The notes under the pieces: generated by a model
What the model saw: the letters and a program-made list of their open reading frames with translations, nothing else
What the model was told of the DNA's origin: nothing
Databases searched by the model: none
Shown here: in pieces, positions 61,865 through 64,000 of the stretch
Numbering within the stretch: the first letter of the stretch is position 1
Layout: each line of letters begins with the position of its first letter
DNA from: Ridgeia piscesae
Taxonomy: Eukaryota > Annelida > Polychaeta > Sabellida > Siboglinidae
Length of the DNA stretch: 64,000 nt
Assembly (NCBI GenBank): GCA_025642075.2
Contig: JAODUO010001377.1
Location: forward strand, 125,001-189,000
Reading direction: 5' to 3'
Made by a program: the position numbers and the translations under genes

Positions 61865-62475
61865 AATGGTATTTGTCAATGGTATTCTGAATGGTACTAG
61901 GGATACTGTTCAGTGGTATCTGAACGGTACTTTACTAAATGATATTCTGAATGGTCCAATGGTATTCTGAATGGTCCAATGGTATTCTGAATGGTCCAAT
62001 GGTATTCTGAATGGTACTTATAAGAAGCTCTTCAGCATCGTCGTCAATGATATTCTGAATGGTATACCATTCAGAATACCATTGATTAAGAAGCTGTATA
62101 GCTTCTTAAAAATACCATTCAGAATACCATTGTACCATTCAAAATAGCATTCAGTCAAGTACCATTCAGATACCCTAGGCCATAATACACCCAAGTACCA
62201 TTCAAATACCATTCAAATACCATTCAACTGTACGGGAAGGTTTATTTACAGAGACCACCATAGTACCATTGAAGTACCATTCAAATAGTCTTGGCCATAA
62301 TACCCTCTAGGACCATTCAAATACCATTTAAATACCATTGAACAGCACAGAAAGGATTATTCACAGGCTCACAATGTTAGTAACCATTCAAATACCATTC
62401 AAGTACCCTTAATTTAAATAATCAAAGCCATATTACCCCCTAGGACCATTCAGTGATATTTAAATGGTATTTTTT
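61865..62475. repeat. Foldback element built of GGTATTCTGAATGGT repeats
   Basis: The left half carries GGTATTCTGAATGGTCCAAT repeated every 20 bases (about 61950-62010) and looser copies. The right half carries the reverse complement (ACCATTCAAATACCATTC). The centre at 62045-62084 is a 20+20 base palindrome with one mismatch, with TATTCTGAATGGTA facing its complement. Around it are AAGAAGCT/AGCTTCTT motifs. There is no coding capacity. Confidence 0.9.
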
Positions 62476-62482
62476 GTAAGGG

Positions 62483-62693
62483 TGCAAACGTTTGCATATA
62501 TTTAGAACCGTTTTATGTTGGTTACGGTTAAATCTCTAACATTCCCGAAACATTAGTTTTTGTTTGTTTTGGTTGGTTAAAACTGAAACGTTAGATTAAC
62601 ATTAAACAAACAAACAAAATAATAATTTCAAAAACGTTAAACCAATGTTTCTGCTAACGTTAATGTTAGATTAACGTTTGCATGCTATCTGGG
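62483..62693 (+). mobile_element. MITE copy lacking its left terminus
   Basis: From TGCAAACGTTTGCAT to AACGTTTGCATGCTATCTGG it follows the element at 23377-23635 (GGTTACGGTTAAATCTCTAA; AAACGTTAGATTAAC). The left CCCAGATAGCA is absent where the foldback repeat begins. Confidence 0.88.
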
Positions 62694-63285
62694 ATTGATG
62701 CTGGCAGAACTACTGGTTGTCAAACGATCCCAAAAATGTTTCGGAAGTATGTACAGCCGTGTATATGGTCTTTGGACAGCCTCCACAAGAGGAGCTCATT
62801 CCAAGTTCCGCACAGAGCCTGTTTGGGCTTGGGAGACCTTCCTTGGGTGGAGAGGGAGGGATTAAATTATTAGCTGTGATAGACAACCGTTTCCCAGAGA
62901 ATCACAATGGCCGATTATGAGGGGTGTAACTGTCGGACACCATCCATCATATTAAAAACAACCTACGATGCCCACCCTCGGATGGCCAAGACACTTACCA
63001 TTGGGGCCAAGTGCACAATAAGTGTCATAACACTACTTCCTGCAAATGTATATATTTCGCGCTTGTTGTGTTATCCCCATAATCCCCACATGGGGTATGA
63101 ATGATAACTCCATGATTCATGTTTATAATGATATCTGTTTTACAGTATTATGCAGGCATAACCGATACTGTAGCCTATAGTAGATTTACGTATATGTTTG
63201 TTCTATGGCTACCTCAGTTACTCAGTATATATACCCTAACGGTAGTTGGGTTAGTCCATTATACATTACGGGTAGAGAAAAAGAG
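62694..63285. other. Unassigned stretch
   Basis: A 67-codon frame at 62717-62920 (GLGRPSLGGEGGIKLL) has no recognisable domain or splice support. Confidence 0.4.
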
Positions 63286-64000
63286 TATTGGTTGATGGGG
63301 AGGTTTCAAACTAGAAATCGGTTTTGAGTGGAGTATTGGGACCTATGTTATTCTTAATATATATATCAATGAGTTGGATGATGATATAACAAGCAAGGTG
63401 TTGAAGTTTGCGGATGATACAAAAGTGTTTACAAAAATTAAAAGTGATGCAGATAGACAGCATTTACAAGATGATCATAATAAGTTGACTGAATGGTCTG
63501 AGAAATGGCAAATCCTGTTTAATTTTGGGAAGTGCACAATATACAATGGGTGGTATTGTGCTAAACACTACCGTAAAGGAAAAGGATTTAGCGTTAATTA
63601 TTAGTGCTGATATGAACGTATCAGAGCAGTGTGAAATTGCAGCAGCGAAGGGAAACTAAATTCTTAGATTAATTAGGCGAAGTAGAGTATACAATGAAAA
63701 AGAACTAATAATACCACTGTACAAAACAATAGCTAGGCCTCATTTAGAATATTGTATACAAGCAAACGTCATATTTCAAGAAGGATATTGATATACTAGA
63801 AAGAGTACAAAGGAGAGCAACCCAAATGATATAAAAACTCAGGAATATTAGTTATGAAATGCGTCTAAAAGAATGTGGTTTAACAACACTAGAAACGAGG
63901 AGATTGAGAGGAAATCAGATAGAAATGTTTAAAATATTGAATGCGTATGAACATATTGACAACAATATTTTTTCTAGTAGTGTTAATACACAGTATGTTT
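63286..64000 (+). mobile_element. CR1-like LINE, second copy, cut by the window edge
   Basis: It is the same family as the 41-43.9 kb element: GVLGPMLFLIYIN-type region near 63330, DDDITSKVLKFADDTKVFTK (63374 on, FADD intact), ADRQHLQDDHNKLTEWSEKW and, near the edge, MRLKECGLTTLETRRLRGNQ. A deletion after NFGKC and several frameshifts break it. Confidence 0.9.

Noticed and set aside
63003..63041. Tiny exon on the minus strand between an acceptor-like and a GTAAGT site
   Set aside because: Only about 39 bases, contains a stop in one frame, no domain residues.

Overview
This is a stretch of animal nuclear DNA, most likely from a marine invertebrate. The signs are split genes with GT-AG introns, AT-rich sequence, and many dinucleotide and tetranucleotide arrays. 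Repeats include tRNA-derived SINEs, many decayed non-LTR retrotransposons of several clades, a Penelope-like element and short inverted-repeat DNA elements. No bacterial-style operons, rRNA genes, functional tRNA genes or CRISPR arrays were seen. The phylum cannot be fixed from the sequence alone; lophotrochozoan, cephalochordate and cnidarian genomes all carry this repeat mix.

The main host gene runs on the minus strand across about 50 kb (59232 down to 9591) and encodes a secreted or cell-surface protein built of CUB domains. Fourteen exons are recognisable. Each CUB is split in two: a short exon (116-149 bp, entered in phase 1, left in phase 0) with the first half, and a longer exon (223-238 bp, phase 0 to phase 1) with the second half. 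In transcription order they are: half CUB at 59 kb; full CUBs at 57.5/56.3, 54.7/51.3, 49.4/40.3, 39.0/28.5, 27.6/19.9 and 17.3/13.3 kb; then a symmetric phase 1-1 cysteine-rich exon at 9.6 kb. The start and the C-terminus were not found. The middle CUBs form a distinct subtype that arose by recent duplication; copies of the flanking intron sequence are still clearly alike at about 28, 40 and 51 kb. One exon (19.9 kb) carries a one-base frameshift.

The rest is mostly mobile DNA in the introns. By region: 0-2.5 kb microsatellites, AT-cored hairpins and a LINE fragment; 2.6-4.3 kb a broken multi-copy gene with a PIN/FEN-like nuclease region and a CXC-type cysteine tail; 5.9-7.4 kb a hAT-like element; 8.4-12 kb SINEs and an RTE copy; 20-22 kb a duplicated block with inverted (GGCA)n arrays; 22-26 kb MITEs, a Penelope-like RT and an L2-like RT; 29.7-38.3 kb LINE remnants, an RTE copy and a long RTE element of the 'craniofacial development protein 2-like' type; 40.7-45.1 kb an RTE copy split by a CR1-like LINE with a 10-bp tandem-repeat tail; 45-54 kb further LINE fragments, one interrupted by a SINE; 57.8-58.2 kb an L2/CR1-like fragment with a decayed 2A-like motif; 60.7-62.7 kb two inverted-repeat elements and a MITE; and a second CR1-like copy running off the right edge.

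The most useful observations are the exon grammar and duplication history of the multi-CUB gene, and the nested insertions that let events be ordered in time.
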